Shown here one piece after another: positions 37,182-46,368 of a stretch of DNA of 64,000 nt. The stretch is taken from contig NZ_CP040442.1 in the NCBI RefSeq assembly GCF_015191005.1, positions 1 to 64,000 of the forward strand, given 5' to 3'. Source of the DNA: Kaistella flava (ex Peng et al. 2021) (GTDB lineage Bacteria > Bacteroidota > Bacteroidia > Flavobacteriales > Weeksellaceae). The notes under the pieces are model-generated. The model saw only the letters and a list, made by a program, of their open reading frames with translations, was not told the origin of the DNA and did not search any database. A program made the translations under genes and the position numbers. Each line of letters opens with the position of its first letter. Positions within the stretch are counted from its first letter, which is position 1.

Positions 37182-37197
37182 TATTATTTAAAAAAAA

Positions 37198-38070
37198 TTA
37201 TTTCTTGATTAAAGAATAAACTTTCTTTCCAGCACTTACGATAAAAAACATTGCTAGACCTGCTACAATTCCGTACAGAGCGTGTTTCCCCATTTCAGTC
37301 ACGTGTGGTAAAAACCGGTGAACCAGTTCTATATTATGGTCAAAAATTCCACCTGAAACCAATAACAATGCAATCGTTCCAATAATCGATAAGGCTTTTA
37401 TAATGATTGGCAATGCTTTTACTAAAGATTTACCCAACAAATTAAAAAATCCTTTGTTGTGTGATTTTTCAATAAGTTTATAACCTGCGTCATCCATTCT
37501 TACAATCAAAGCAACAATTCCATAAACTCCAACTGTTGCTAAAATTGCAACGATAGAAACGGTTATAATTTGTATCGGTAAAGATTTTTCTAAAACCGAA
37601 CCTAAAGCGATAATCACAATTTCTAAAGACAAAATAAAATCCGTCGTAATCGCTGATTTGACTTTGAGTTTTTCAGCAGTTTCCGCAGTTTCGCCATCTT
37701 CAATTTCTTTGATGACTTCTTCGTGTTTATCTTTTTTATGAAAGAAATATTCGATGATTTTCTCCACGCCTTCATAAGCCAAATAAAGTCCGCCCAAAAT
37801 AAGAATAATCTTAATGGCTGGTGGAAATATAAACTGCAGCAAAAATGCAATTGGAATAATAATCAACTTATTCACAAAAGAACCTTTCATAATCGCCCAA
37901 AGAACTGGGACTTCTCGTGATGATAAAAAACCGGTGGCTTTCTCGGCATTCACGGCTAAATCGTCGCCCAATATTCCTGCTGTCTGCTTAGTCGCCACTT
38001 TCGAGGCAACTGCAACATCGTCCATTAAGGCAGCAATATCATCTAATACCGCAAAAAATCCTGAAGCCAT
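37198..38070 (-). CDS. DUF808 inner-membrane protein (YedI-like)
   Basis: The 290-residue protein starts MASGFFAVLDDIAALMDDVA and continues VASKVATKQTAGILGDDLAV, the family signature. At least six membrane helices follow, with a charged cytoplasmic loop HKKDKHEEVIKEIEDGETAE. The function of the family is unknown. It is not in an operon; its end faces the pirin terminator. Confidence 0.92.
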   Translation of the reverse strand: MASGFFAVLDDIAALMDDVAVASKVATKQTAGILGDDLAVNAEKATGFLSSREVPVLWAIMKGSFVNKLIIIPIAFLLQFIFPPAIKIILILGGLYLAYEGVEKIIEYFFHKKDKHEEVIKEIEDGETAETAEKLKVKSAITTDFILSLEIVIIALGSVLEKSLPIQIITVSIVAILATVGVYGIVALIVRMDDAGYKLIEKSHNKGFFNLLGKSLVKALPIIIKALSIIGTIALLLVSGGIFDHNIELVHRFLPHVTEMGKHALYGIVAGLAMFFIVSAGKKVYSLIKK

Positions 38071-38384
38071 ATCTTTTTGTTTGTCGCAAAAATAGAGAAT
38101 TTTTAAAGATAATAATTGTGATCTAAAATTAATTTAAAGCATTTTCAATATCATAAAGAATCTGCGTAATCACCTAAGTGTGAAGAATTTATTTAGGAAT
38201 TGTTGATAAACATAAATCACTCATCTTTTAAGCAAAAAGGGACAAAAGATCATAACGTAAAAAAGTTCTTCAGAAGAAAGAAAAAGGAATCGTTTTATCA
38301 ATACTACTTCTATAAACTATGGAGTAAACCCTATTAAAATCAACCTTTTGCGGTTAAAATGATGAAATGACTTCTTACGGTAAT
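38071..38384. other. Intergenic region without recognised content
   Basis: 314 AT-rich bases between two minus-strand genes. The stretch AAGTGTGAAGAATTTATTTA near 38178 weakly resembles AAGTTTGAAGAATGTTTATT near 41053. No gene, RNA or clear promoter is seen. Confidence 0.4.
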
Positions 38385-39449
38385 TTAGAAATCCCTCAAA
38401 TCAACAACCTGTCCTTCCTTTGAGCTTTCCAAAGAGGCTTCAATGATTTTCATATTCTGAATAATTTCTGAACCAGGTGAAGGTAATGGATATCCGAAAA
38501 CAATATGTTCGTAAATCTCCTGATAGTAATTCATGTAATTGCCGGGTTCGCTGGAAGTTAAGATTCTTTTTGTGTCGGAATTTTCGTTTAGATAGTTAAG
38601 AATTCCGTCCGGTTCGTTTAAAGGTTTTGTCCAGTCTTCGTTGAAAGTTGGAATAGCTCCAGCGACCAATTCATTTTCCTGATCGTCGGTTCTTTCCTGT
38701 AAAAAACTTCCTTTATTGCCGTGGAGAATATAAGCGTAATGCGCTTCTTTGCTAAAGACCGAAGATTTTAAACGAACGCGTAAATCATTTTTATAGTAGA
38801 GCAGGATTTCAAAATAATCATTTGCAAAAGCTTGACCTTTCATTGAAAATACATCGGCAAAGAGTTTTTCCGGGAAACCAAAAAGTTGAGTTGCCTGATC
38901 GATAAGATGTGATCCCAAATCATGAACTGAGCCGGAACCTTTCAGCTGTGGATTTTCTTTATGCTCTTTTGCGCTCGGTTCTGTACGAAATCTATCGAAA
39001 CGAATTTCGACTTCTTTTAAAGATCCTAATTTCCCTTCTTCTAAAATATTTTGAACCTGAAGATAATCACGGTCGAATCTGCGGTTTTGATAAACACTTA
39101 AGAAAAGGTTTTTTTCTTTTGCTAAATTCACTAAAATTTCAGCTTCTGAAACATCTACCGTAAAAGGTTTTTCTACAATCACATTTTTCCCCGCTTCCAG
39201 AGCCATTTTTACATATTCGAAATGGGTTTGAACGGGTGTGTTGACAACCACTAGTTCAATATCGGCATTTTGAAGCATTTCTTCCACAGATCTGAAAATA
39301 GTGGTTTCGGGATATTTGGCTTTTGATTCTTGTTTGGACCTTTCCACAATTGCGGACATGAAAAATCCGGGATGTTCTTTTAAAAAGGGTGCGTGAAATA
39401 CTTTTCCACTCATTCCAAAGGCGCAAAGTCCGACTTTTACCAGTTGCAT
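38385..39449 (-). CDS. Gfo/Idh/MocA-family NAD(P)-dependent oxidoreductase
   Basis: Starting at ATG 39449 the product is 354 residues and opens MQLVKVGLCAFGMSGKVFHA, a Rossmann strand with the family's G-x-G variant; an ATG six codons upstream is less likely. The motif NVIVEKPFTVD near residue 90 is the conserved EKP. The catalytic region has SGSVHDLGSHLIDQA. It probably oxidises or reduces a sugar or inositol-like compound. The substrate is unknown and the neighbours give no hint. Confidence 0.93.
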   Translation of the reverse strand: MQLVKVGLCAFGMSGKVFHAPFLKEHPGFFMSAIVERSKQESKAKYPETTIFRSVEEMLQNADIELVVVNTPVQTHFEYVKMALEAGKNVIVEKPFTVDVSEAEILVNLAKEKNLFLSVYQNRRFDRDYLQVQNILEEGKLGSLKEVEIRFDRFRTEPSAKEHKENPQLKGSGSVHDLGSHLIDQATQLFGFPEKLFADVFSMKGQAFANDYFEILLYYKNDLRVRLKSSVFSKEAHYAYILHGNKGSFLQERTDDQENELVAGAIPTFNEDWTKPLNEPDGILNYLNENSDTKRILTSSEPGNYMNYYQEIYEHIVFGYPLPSPGSEIIQNMKIIEASLESSKEGQVVDLRDF

Positions 39450-39540
39450 ATATTTAATTTTTAACAAAGATATTTATAAATAATGTTGTTTGCGAAGGAG
39501 TGTAATTTATTCGGTGACAAGAAAAACAACCTGTAATTTT

Positions 39541-39650
39541 AGCCCCGATGGAAATGAAAATCCTTTTATGACTTGGCTTTAGACAAGGCATAAAAGATTG
39601 TAATGGACAGCGGGACGGGTCTTGTAAGAAAGCCAAATATGGATGCTCCT
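39541..39650 (-). repeat. Structured flavobacterial intergenic repeat (AGCCCCGATGG ... GCGGGAC)
   Basis: GCCCCGATG (39542-39550) pairs with CAGCGGGAC (39608-39616) over seven of nine positions. Inside, CTTTTATG and CTTG pair with CAAG and CATAAAAG to make a 12-bp stem. On the minus strand it reads AGGAGC ... CCCGCTGTCC ... GGATTTTCATTTCC, then ATCGGGGCTA. Similar sequences are common between genes in flavobacteria. Open frames across it are artefacts. Confidence 0.7.
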
Positions 39651-39681
39651 AAAAATAAAAAGGGTACGATTACGCAATGAT

Positions 39682-40767
39682 TTATTCCTCCGCAACGGTC
39701 GGGCGATTGCCATCTTCTTCAATGCCTTTTTCAATGAGTTCGTCGACTTCTTCCAAATCATCTTCGTGCAAAGTTTCTAATTCGTCTTCCTGAATATCGA
39801 CTTTCTTATTGATGAAAAATGTGCAGTAGAGCGGCAAATGATCGCTGCCAATATTTCGCAGTGTTTTGAAATCTTCTATGAAAATGTCGGTGGAATGGAA
39901 AAATAAATCGATGGGAAATCGAAGTAACCAATATTTTGCGTGAAAGGTCGACACAAATCCGCGTCCGATTCTGGGATCAATTAATTCGGAGGTTTTCCGG
40001 AATAAAACGGAAGCTCTTGCCCAGGCGACATTGTTAAAATCACCGACCACAATGACAGGATCTTTTATCGTTCTCGCTTCTTTTGCGATGGATAATAATT
40101 CGCCATCACGCTCTTTTGAGGTCTCTTCTTCGGTCGGACTTGGCGGCGGCGGATGAACTCCGAAAAAGGTAAAACGTTCGCCGCTGTCTGTGAGCAGAGA
40201 AGCTTCAATACTCGGTAAATCGTCGGCGATAAAATAATTGACTTTAATGGATTCTACTTTCAGTCGCGTATAGAAGTGAATTCCATAAGTGTTTTCTAAA
40301 GCAACTTTTTTAAAATTGGGATAGTCATTTTCAATTTTGGTTAAGGCATTTTCCCAAGCCTGATTGGATTCCATGGTTAATAGAATGTCGGGTTTTACTT
40401 CGTTCACCAAATCAATCAATCTTTGATATTCGTTATTGAACTGATAAACATTCACTGAGATAATGGAAATTAATTCAGAATCTTTCGCAACTTCTTTTAC
40501 AGTATTTCTCTTATAAATGACGGTGTACGGAATTAAAATGACGATATGGTTGATAATGAAACCGAAAGAAATCAGGATAGTTCCCCAGAAGATTACAGTC
40601 TTAGGCTCGAAGAAAAATAGTCCTATCACCAAAACGGTCAATTGAATAATCACCACCTGAAATCGGGCGAACTCCCAAATTCGGAAGAACCAGTGTTGAT
40701 GTGGGATTAACGGTAACAAGCTGGCTGCGATGCATATCGATGATAATAAGTAGTAAAATAGGTGCAT
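39682..40767 (-). CDS. Membrane-anchored endonuclease/exonuclease/phosphatase-fold protein
   Basis: The 361-residue protein begins with three membrane helices (about 1-75), then an EEP domain. Active-site motifs are LTMESNQAW (metal glutamate), GVHPPPPSP, VVGDFNNVAW and GSDHLPLY. The tail is very acidic (DELETLHEDDLEEVDELIEK). Relatives hydrolyse phosphodiesters of lipids, sugars or nucleic acids on the outside of the inner membrane. The real substrate is unknown. Confidence 0.9.
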   Translation of the reverse strand: MHLFYYLLSSICIAASLLPLIPHQHWFFRIWEFARFQVVIIQLTVLVIGLFFFEPKTVIFWGTILISFGFIINHIVILIPYTVIYKRNTVKEVAKDSELISIISVNVYQFNNEYQRLIDLVNEVKPDILLTMESNQAWENALTKIENDYPNFKKVALENTYGIHFYTRLKVESIKVNYFIADDLPSIEASLLTDSGERFTFFGVHPPPPSPTEEETSKERDGELLSIAKEARTIKDPVIVVGDFNNVAWARASVLFRKTSELIDPRIGRGFVSTFHAKYWLLRFPIDLFFHSTDIFIEDFKTLRNIGSDHLPLYCTFFINKKVDIQEDELETLHEDDLEEVDELIEKGIEEDGNRPTVAEE

Positions 40768-41170
40768 AGAGAATCGTTAGATGAAGTCCTTTTAAAAATG
40801 ATAGGTTGGACTTACTGTCGATAAAGATAATAAAATTGGGGAATTAGACGGTCTTTGTGGTCTGATCATTCTTTCAAAAAAATATTATACGCGGAGAGTT
40901 TTGTTAAATAATTAATCTCTTACCCTCGAAATTGGCGGTCCGAAATGAGTGGAATTTTTTTCTGTATTGCGTTGATGAGAGCAAAAAAAGGTTGAAACGG
41001 AGTCGTTTATAATTAAGGACGAGAAATGAATAATTTGAGAATAAGCGCTTAAGTTTGAAGAATGTTTATTAGAATCATTATAAATTGATAAACTCAGTAT
41101 TAAATCTTTATACTATTGTAACTTTTCGAATCAATCAGCTACTTATTGACCATAGAAATAATATAAAATT
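40768..41170. other. Divergent intergenic region
   Basis: About 400 bases between divergent genes. TTTTGTTAAATAATTA near 40893 matches part of the promoter-like repeat at 36304. No coding frame, terminator or clear promoter is convincing. Confidence 0.4.
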
Positions 41171-42484
41171 ATGATAAAAAAATCTTTTTCAGCTTTTGGC
41201 CTCCTGCTTTTGGGAGTTTTGTCACAGGCTCAGGAAATTAAATTTGAAGAATATGATTTGCCAAACGGCATGCATGTTATTCTGCATCAAGACAATAAGG
41301 CTCCCGTTGTTACGACTGCGGTGATGTATCATGTTGGTGCTAAAGATGAAATCGCTAACCGAACTGGTTTCGCTCACTTTTTTGAGCATTTGCTTTTTGA
41401 AGGAACGCCGAATATCAAACGTGGTGAATGGATGAAAATTGTTGGTGCCAATGGTGGTACAAACAATGCCAACACTACCGATGATAGAACTTATTACTAC
41501 GAAACTTTCCCGTCCAATAATTTACAGTTAGGATTGTGGATGGAATCGGAACGTTTGAGACATCCAGTAATCAATCAGATTGGTGTAGATACTCAAAACG
41601 AAGTGGTGAAAGAGGAAAAAAGATTGCGCGTTGATAATCAGCCTTACGGGAATATTATGAAAGCCATTAAAACGGGTTTGTTCAAAAAGCATCCGTATAA
41701 AAATACCACAATTGGTGAAATGGAAGATTTGGATTCCGCAAAACTGGATGAGTTTTTGGCTTTCTTTAAAAAATATTACGTTCCGAATAATGCAACTTTG
41801 GTTGTAGCAGGAGATTTTAAACCAGCTGAAACGAAAAAATTAATCGATACGTATTTTGCAAGTATTCCGAAAGGAGCGCCGGTTGTGAGAGATTTACCGA
41901 AAGAAGATCCAATTACCAAAGAAACGGTAATGACGTATTACGATCCGAATATTCAGTTGCCAGCTTACCTTTATACGTATAGAACGCCAAGTGATAAAAC
42001 ACGGGATTCTAAAGTGTTGGATATGGTTTCTTCTTATTTGAGTAATGGTAAATCTTCTGTACTTTACAAAAAACTGGTAGATCAGGATAAAAAAGCGCTT
42101 CAGGTTCAGGCTATTAATTTAGGTGAAGAAGATTACAGTGTATTTGCCTTCTTTGCGATTCCATTGGGAACAACGACAGAAGCTACTTTGAGAGCCGACA
42201 TCGATGCTGAGGTGAAAAAATTACAGACGACTTTAATTAGTGAAGAAGATTTCCAAAAACTTCAAAACCAGTTTGAAAATCAGTTTGTAAATGCGAACTC
42301 TAATATTCAGGGAATTGCAAGTTCTTTGGCTACTTATCACGTTTTACAGGGCGATACCAATTTAATTAATAAAGAAATTGAAATCTACCGAAAAATTACG
42401 CGTGAAGATATCCGCGACGTTGCGAAAAAATATCTGAACAGCAACCAAAGAGTTATTATTAATTATTTACCAGAAAAAAAATAA
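41171..42484 (+). CDS. M16B zinc protease, catalytic subunit
   Basis: A 437-residue exported protease (signal peptide ending SQAQ). The zinc motif HxxEH is H69-F-F-E72-H73 in GFAHFFEHLLFEG and the distal glutamate lies in NEVVKEEKRLRVDN. This is the half-size (M16B) form, which works as a dimer. The next gene, 6 bases on, encodes an M16 protein without the zinc motif. The pair resembles the alpha/beta arrangement of mitochondrial processing peptidase. Confidence 0.95.
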   Translation: MIKKSFSAFGLLLLGVLSQAQEIKFEEYDLPNGMHVILHQDNKAPVVTTAVMYHVGAKDEIANRTGFAHFFEHLLFEGTPNIKRGEWMKIVGANGGTNNANTTDDRTYYYETFPSNNLQLGLWMESERLRHPVINQIGVDTQNEVVKEEKRLRVDNQPYGNIMKAIKTGLFKKHPYKNTTIGEMEDLDSAKLDEFLAFFKKYYVPNNATLVVAGDFKPAETKKLIDTYFASIPKGAPVVRDLPKEDPITKETVMTYYDPNIQLPAYLYTYRTPSDKTRDSKVLDMVSSYLSNGKSSVLYKKLVDQDKKALQVQAINLGEEDYSVFAFFAIPLGTTTEATLRADIDAEVKKLQTTLISEEDFQKLQNQFENQFVNANSNIQGIASSLATYHVLQGDTNLINKEIEIYRKITREDIRDVAKKYLNSNQRVIINYLPEKK

Positions 42485-42490
42485 TCGAAA

Positions 42491-44539
42491 ATGAAAAAAT
42501 CATTATATAGTATTGCCGCCGTATTTTTTGTTTCTGGCTTTATGAGTGCACAGGTTATCGACCTTAACCAAATGCCGAAACCGGGACCTACGCCGACTGT
42601 AAATATCGCAACTCCCCAAACTTTTAAACTGAAAAACGGTTTAACGGTGATGGTTGTAGAAGATCATAAATTACCACGAGTAAGTACTACTTTATCATTT
42701 GACCGTCCACCAATGGTGGAAGGAAGCAAAGCTGGCGTAAGTAGTATTATGGCTGACCTTTTGGGCAGCGGAACTTCGAAAATATCAAAAGACGAGTTTA
42801 ATAAAAAAGTAGATTTCCTGGGAGCTAGTATTAATTATGGTGGAGATGGTGCAAGTGCCAGTACACTTTCAAAATATTACCCTGAAATTTTAACTCTCTT
42901 TGCGGCCGGAGCTACGGATGCGAAATTCTCGAATGAGGAGTTGAGTAAATCAAAAGAGAGAGGAATTGCGGGTTTAAAATCGAGTGAGTTAAGTGCTGAG
43001 GTTATTGGACGTCGTGTTTACAATGTGTTGACCTATGGCAAAAATACGGCGATGGGTGAGTATGAAACTGAGCAGACTTTAAACGCGATCACTTTAGCTG
43101 ATGTTGAGGATTATTACAAAAAATCCTACGCACCTAATAATGGCTACTTAGTTGTAATTGGGGACGTAAAGTACAATGAAGTAAAGAAAATGATTGAGAA
43201 CGCCTTCGACGGCTGGAAAAAATCAGATTACAAATATCCTTCTTTGCCGAAGTTCACCAATGTTGCCAAAACTGAAATCGATGTGGTGGATGTTCCGACC
43301 GCAGCACAATCGGTTATTAAGTTAGGAGATCTTCATGATTTAAAAATGAAAGATCCACAGTATTTTGCTGCGACTACGGCGAATTATATTTTAGGTGGTG
43401 GAAGTTTGGAAACCCGTGTGAATATGAACCTTCGTGAGAAAAACGGATTTACTTATGGCGCTTATACTTCAATTGATACGTCGAAATACAATTCTAATTT
43501 TGGAGGAACGGCGAATGTTCGTGGTGAAGTAACAGACAAAGCCATCAAAGAATTCATGACGGAAATTAAAGGCATCAAAACCATAAAACCGGAAGAACTG
43601 AAAAATGCGAAAGAAAAAATAAAAGGGACTTTCATTATGTCACTGGAAAGACCGGAAACGGTAGCGCGATTTGCGTTGAATTTGATTACTCAGGATTTAC
43701 CAAAAGATTTCTATACTAATTATTTGAAATCGGTGGATGCCTTGACGATTGATCAAGTTCAGAAAGCGACTGATACTTTCATCAAGCCAAATAATATGAG
43801 AATATTTGTGGCAGGGAAAACGAGTCAGTTTGCGGATCAGCTGGATACTTTGGGTTATCCTGTAAAATATTTTGATACCTACGGAAACCCGGTTGCGAAA
43901 CCTGAAGTGAAAAAAGTTGACGCTAATGTAACTTTAGCAAGTGTGGCAGATAAATACATTGCAGCGATTGGTGGAAAAGATAAAGTTTCGAAGATTACTT
44001 CAATCACTTCTGTTTCAACCACTAAAATGCAAGGAATGGAACTGGGTATTAAAAATACGCAGGCAACCGGTGGAAAAGTAAATATGGAAGTTTCTATGAT
44101 GGGTAACACCGTTCAGAAAATGACGTATGATGGTAAAAAAGGTTCAATGACTGCACAGGGAAATAAAATGGATATGCCCGCAGAAATGATGGCGGCTTAT
44201 GACAAAGAAAAAAACCTTTTCCCGGAATTAACTTTTGCAACTTCTAAAGATTACACGCTTGGTGGAATCGAGAAAATAGAAGGAGCAGATGCGTACGCTG
44301 TAAAATCTGCCGATACGACTTACTACTATGACGTGAAAACCGGCTTAAAAGTAGGGGAGATTAAAAAGCAGAAAATGCAGGGTCAGGAAATCGAAGTTCC
44401 GACTTACTATTCCAATTACAAAGATGTTGACGGCGTAAAATTTCCGTTCACCATCAAAGTAAATCAAATGGGACAGGATATGCAGTTGGATGTACAATCT
44501 TATGTCTTAAACAAAGCGACAGCAGACGATTTTAAATAA
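42491..44539 (+). CDS. M16 non-catalytic partner with C-terminal LolA-like domain
   Basis: A 682-residue exported protein (signal peptide ending MSAQ). The M16 fold is clear (LKNGLTVMVVEDHKLPRVST; NLREKNGFTYGAYTSI), but where HxxEH should be there is SSIMADLLGSGTSKIS, so it cannot bind zinc there. After about residue 480 there is an extra beta-rich domain (KYIAAIGGKDKVSKITSITS to YYSNYKDVDGVKFPFTIKVN) like outer-membrane lipoprotein carrier-type domains. It probably completes the active dimer with the upstream gene. Confidence 0.93.
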   Translation: MKKSLYSIAAVFFVSGFMSAQVIDLNQMPKPGPTPTVNIATPQTFKLKNGLTVMVVEDHKLPRVSTTLSFDRPPMVEGSKAGVSSIMADLLGSGTSKISKDEFNKKVDFLGASINYGGDGASASTLSKYYPEILTLFAAGATDAKFSNEELSKSKERGIAGLKSSELSAEVIGRRVYNVLTYGKNTAMGEYETEQTLNAITLADVEDYYKKSYAPNNGYLVVIGDVKYNEVKKMIENAFDGWKKSDYKYPSLPKFTNVAKTEIDVVDVPTAAQSVIKLGDLHDLKMKDPQYFAATTANYILGGGSLETRVNMNLREKNGFTYGAYTSIDTSKYNSNFGGTANVRGEVTDKAIKEFMTEIKGIKTIKPEELKNAKEKIKGTFIMSLERPETVARFALNLITQDLPKDFYTNYLKSVDALTIDQVQKATDTFIKPNNMRIFVAGKTSQFADQLDTLGYPVKYFDTYGNPVAKPEVKKVDANVTLASVADKYIAAIGGKDKVSKITSITSVSTTKMQGMELGIKNTQATGGKVNMEVSMMGNTVQKMTYDGKKGSMTAQGNKMDMPAEMMAAYDKEKNLFPELTFATSKDYTLGGIEKIEGADAYAVKSADTTYYYDVKTGLKVGEIKKQKMQGQEIEVPTYYSNYKDVDGVKFPFTIKVNQMGQDMQLDVQSYVLNKATADDFK

Positions 44540-44562
44540 ACTTTTCTGTTTGAATAATTGAT

Positions 44563-44591
44563 AAACGGCACTGAAAGTGCCGTTTTTTTTG
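44563..44591 (+). terminator. Terminator after the M16 pair
   Basis: AACGGCACT and AGTGCCGTT pair around GAA and are followed by eight T residues. Confidence 0.9.
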
Positions 44592-44705
44592 TTCGGGAAT
44601 ATGGTTAAGAGTTTGAGATTGTATTAAATTGAGGTCGGATTTCTAGTTTCTTTAAAGTCTAAAATCTAAAGTCTTTGCACAAATGATTTATTTAGTATTA
44701 GAAAG

Positions 44706-45551
44706 TTATTTTTCACCATAAATTAAAAGTGCGATTCCATCAATGACTACATTTCCAGCCGGATATTTTTCATTGATCAATTCGCAAACTTCTTTTTTAA
44801 TTTTGGCTTTCATGGCTTCGTCAGCATTCTCCATTGATGCAACGATAGGAGCTGCGATTTCAGTCATTAGTTCCCAGTATATTTCAGCAGTTTCACAGTT
44901 TAATTTACAGATTACTTCAGTTTCAGAACTGTTATTAAAACCTGCCTGATTAAAAATATCGATCATTAAGCCACTTTTACCACAGCGAAAAATACCAGGC
45001 GCATCAGGAGATGGATTGGGCAAATTCATGTTTTTATTAATTGTATTACCGATTGCAGTTCCCCAGAAATTTTTATCAGATGAACCCCAAACTGCCGTCG
45101 CAAATTTTCCACCGGGTTTTAATACCCGACGTATTTCTTTGGCTGCTAAAAGCATGTCAGGGAAAAACATAAATCCCATACGGCAACTAACGGCATCAAA
45201 AGTATTATCAGGAAAAGGAAGTTCACTAACGTCGCAAGCCTTAAACTCAACATTTGTAATTCCTTTTTTTGAGGCATTTTCACGGGCGATATTAAGCATC
45301 TCATCAGACAAATCGGTGATTATTACTTTTCCTTCGTTAAGCATCTGGGCAATACTTAAACCCGGTTCGCCAGTTCCTCCGGCAATGTCTAATATAATTT
45401 GTGAACCTTCGGGTTTCAGCAGGTTAATCATTCCGTCGCTTGTGGGCTGCATATGATCATACAGTTTCTGTTCCCACTTTTTCCAGCCGCGTGAAAATTT
45501 ATTCCAAGAGGCTTTTTGGCTTTCACTAATTTTTTGAAGTTGTTGTTTCAT
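44706..45551 (-). CDS. Class I SAM-dependent methyltransferase (UbiE-like)
   Basis: The ATG at 45551 gives MKQQLQKISESQKASWNKFS and 281 residues; an ATG 12 codons upstream is less likely. Motif I is ILDIAGGTGEPGLSIA, the next acidic turn VIITDLSDEML, then FPDNTFDAVSCRMGFMFF and RRVLKPGGKFATAVWG. These match the UbiE/COQ5-like methyltransferase family (Methyltransf_11). The acceptor is unknown. There is no quinone-pathway gene nearby, so a menaquinone role is not supported. Confidence 0.9.
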   Translation of the reverse strand: MKQQLQKISESQKASWNKFSRGWKKWEQKLYDHMQPTSDGMINLLKPEGSQIILDIAGGTGEPGLSIAQMLNEGKVIITDLSDEMLNIARENASKKGITNVEFKACDVSELPFPDNTFDAVSCRMGFMFFPDMLLAAKEIRRVLKPGGKFATAVWGSSDKNFWGTAIGNTINKNMNLPNPSPDAPGIFRCGKSGLMIDIFNQAGFNNSSETEVICKLNCETAEIYWELMTEIAAPIVASMENADEAMKAKIKKEVCELINEKYPAGNVVIDGIALLIYGEK

Positions 45552-45711
45552 GACTTTAGTATTTAAATGAAACAGAGAAATATACAATCAAAGGTACGAT
45601 GTTTACTTCATTGAAAGGCAGGGTTTTGCGGTTTTGTAAACGGGTAGTTTTTACGAATTATTTTTAAACACTTTTTCAGACAAATATGTCGTGTGGTTTA
45701 TAATATAGAAA

Positions 45712-45839
45712 GGTCTAAAGTGAATTTATGTTTAAATTTAATAATGACCGCATGAAAGGATTCGTTCAGTAGCGTGGTCTAAAGTGAACTGATGTTTACA
45801 TTTAATAATGACCACACGAAAGGATTCGTTCGGTAGCGT
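45712..45839. repeat. Two tandem 64-bp repeat units
   Basis: Units 45712-45775 and 45776-45839 both start GGTCTAAAGTGAA and end with GAAAGGATTCGTTC then RGTAGCGT. About seven differences separate them. The sequence after the second unit returns to GGTG and then diverges. There is no coding frame and no spacer structure, so it is not a CRISPR. It lies just 3' of a broken immunity-like gene. Confidence 0.85.
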
Positions 45840-45851
45840 GGTGAGTACTAT

Positions 45852-45878
45852 TTCATCAAAATCTGGAGACTTTGATGA
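45852..45878. other. Hairpin downstream of the immunity-like gene
   Basis: TTCATCAAA and TTTGATGAA pair around ATCTGGAGAC. It could be the terminator of the minus-strand gene at 45894-46336, but the T run on that strand is absent, so this is uncertain. Confidence 0.4.
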
Positions 45879-45893
45879 AAAAAAACCTTCAGC

Positions 45894-46336
45894 TTAATCT
45901 CGAAATGGATAAATGCTCAATATTTCGCGATGTTCATTTTCTTTTTTCACTTTCCATTGGTCAGAAATGAGTCCTAAAAATTCTTCTTGCTTTTTGAATA
46001 GTAGTCGTCTGGAATCAAAGTCACCATTTCTGTGTTTCAGTTCAAAATTCGAAGCCAGATTAAACGTAATTATTTCGAAGCCAGATTAAACGTAATTATT
46101 TCGAAGATCCAGTAAAGTATATCGTCTAAATTTAGAGTAATTCTTTTCTCTAATTCCTGTCCTCGCTCCACAATTATAAAATTAAAATTCTCAGAATCAT
46201 CAATTTCAATATTTGGTTTTGCGAAGTCTTCTTGATTTCCAAATGTTACGAATGAATTTATTAGTATTTTTTCCGGAAGATTTTTAGATAGATCCTCCAC
46301 AATTTTTTGAATTTCTTTTAAATTTATTTTGTCCAT
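45894..46336 (-). pseudogene. Imm63-like immunity gene broken by a 26-bp tandem duplication
   Basis: The intact 5' part encodes 88 residues starting MDKINLKEIQKIVEDLSKNL and stops at 46070-46072. The bases 46050-46075 are repeated exactly at 46076-46101. Deleting one copy restores the frame: FEIITFNLASNFELKHRNGD, then FDSRRLLFKKQEEFLGLISD, ending YPFRD and a stop at 45894, for 138 residues. The restored tail, with its ELKHR and RRLLFKKQ pattern, resembles Imm63 immunity proteins of polymorphic toxin systems. No toxin gene is nearby, so it looks like an orphan. The family call is from memory. Confidence 0.75.
46050..46101. repeat. Perfect 26-bp tandem duplication
   Basis: The unit CGAAGCCAGATTAAACGTAA plus TTATTT occurs twice with no mismatch. 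It is not a multiple of three and causes the frameshift described for the overlapping gene. Perfect identity implies a recent event or an assembly artefact. Confidence 0.9.
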
Positions 46337-46368
46337 TTGATTATATCTTTTTCGAACGGCAGAATGAT

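Noticed and set aside
39454..39636. 60-residue minus-strand open frame
   Set aside because: It lies across the structured repeat at 39541-39650; frames of this kind recur with the repeat and show no protein family.
45016..45456. 146-residue plus-strand open frame
   Set aside because: It is antisense to a methyltransferase gene with clear motifs.
45712..45839. Possible CRISPR array
   Set aside because: Only two 64-bp units directly joined, with no spacers and no cas gene near.
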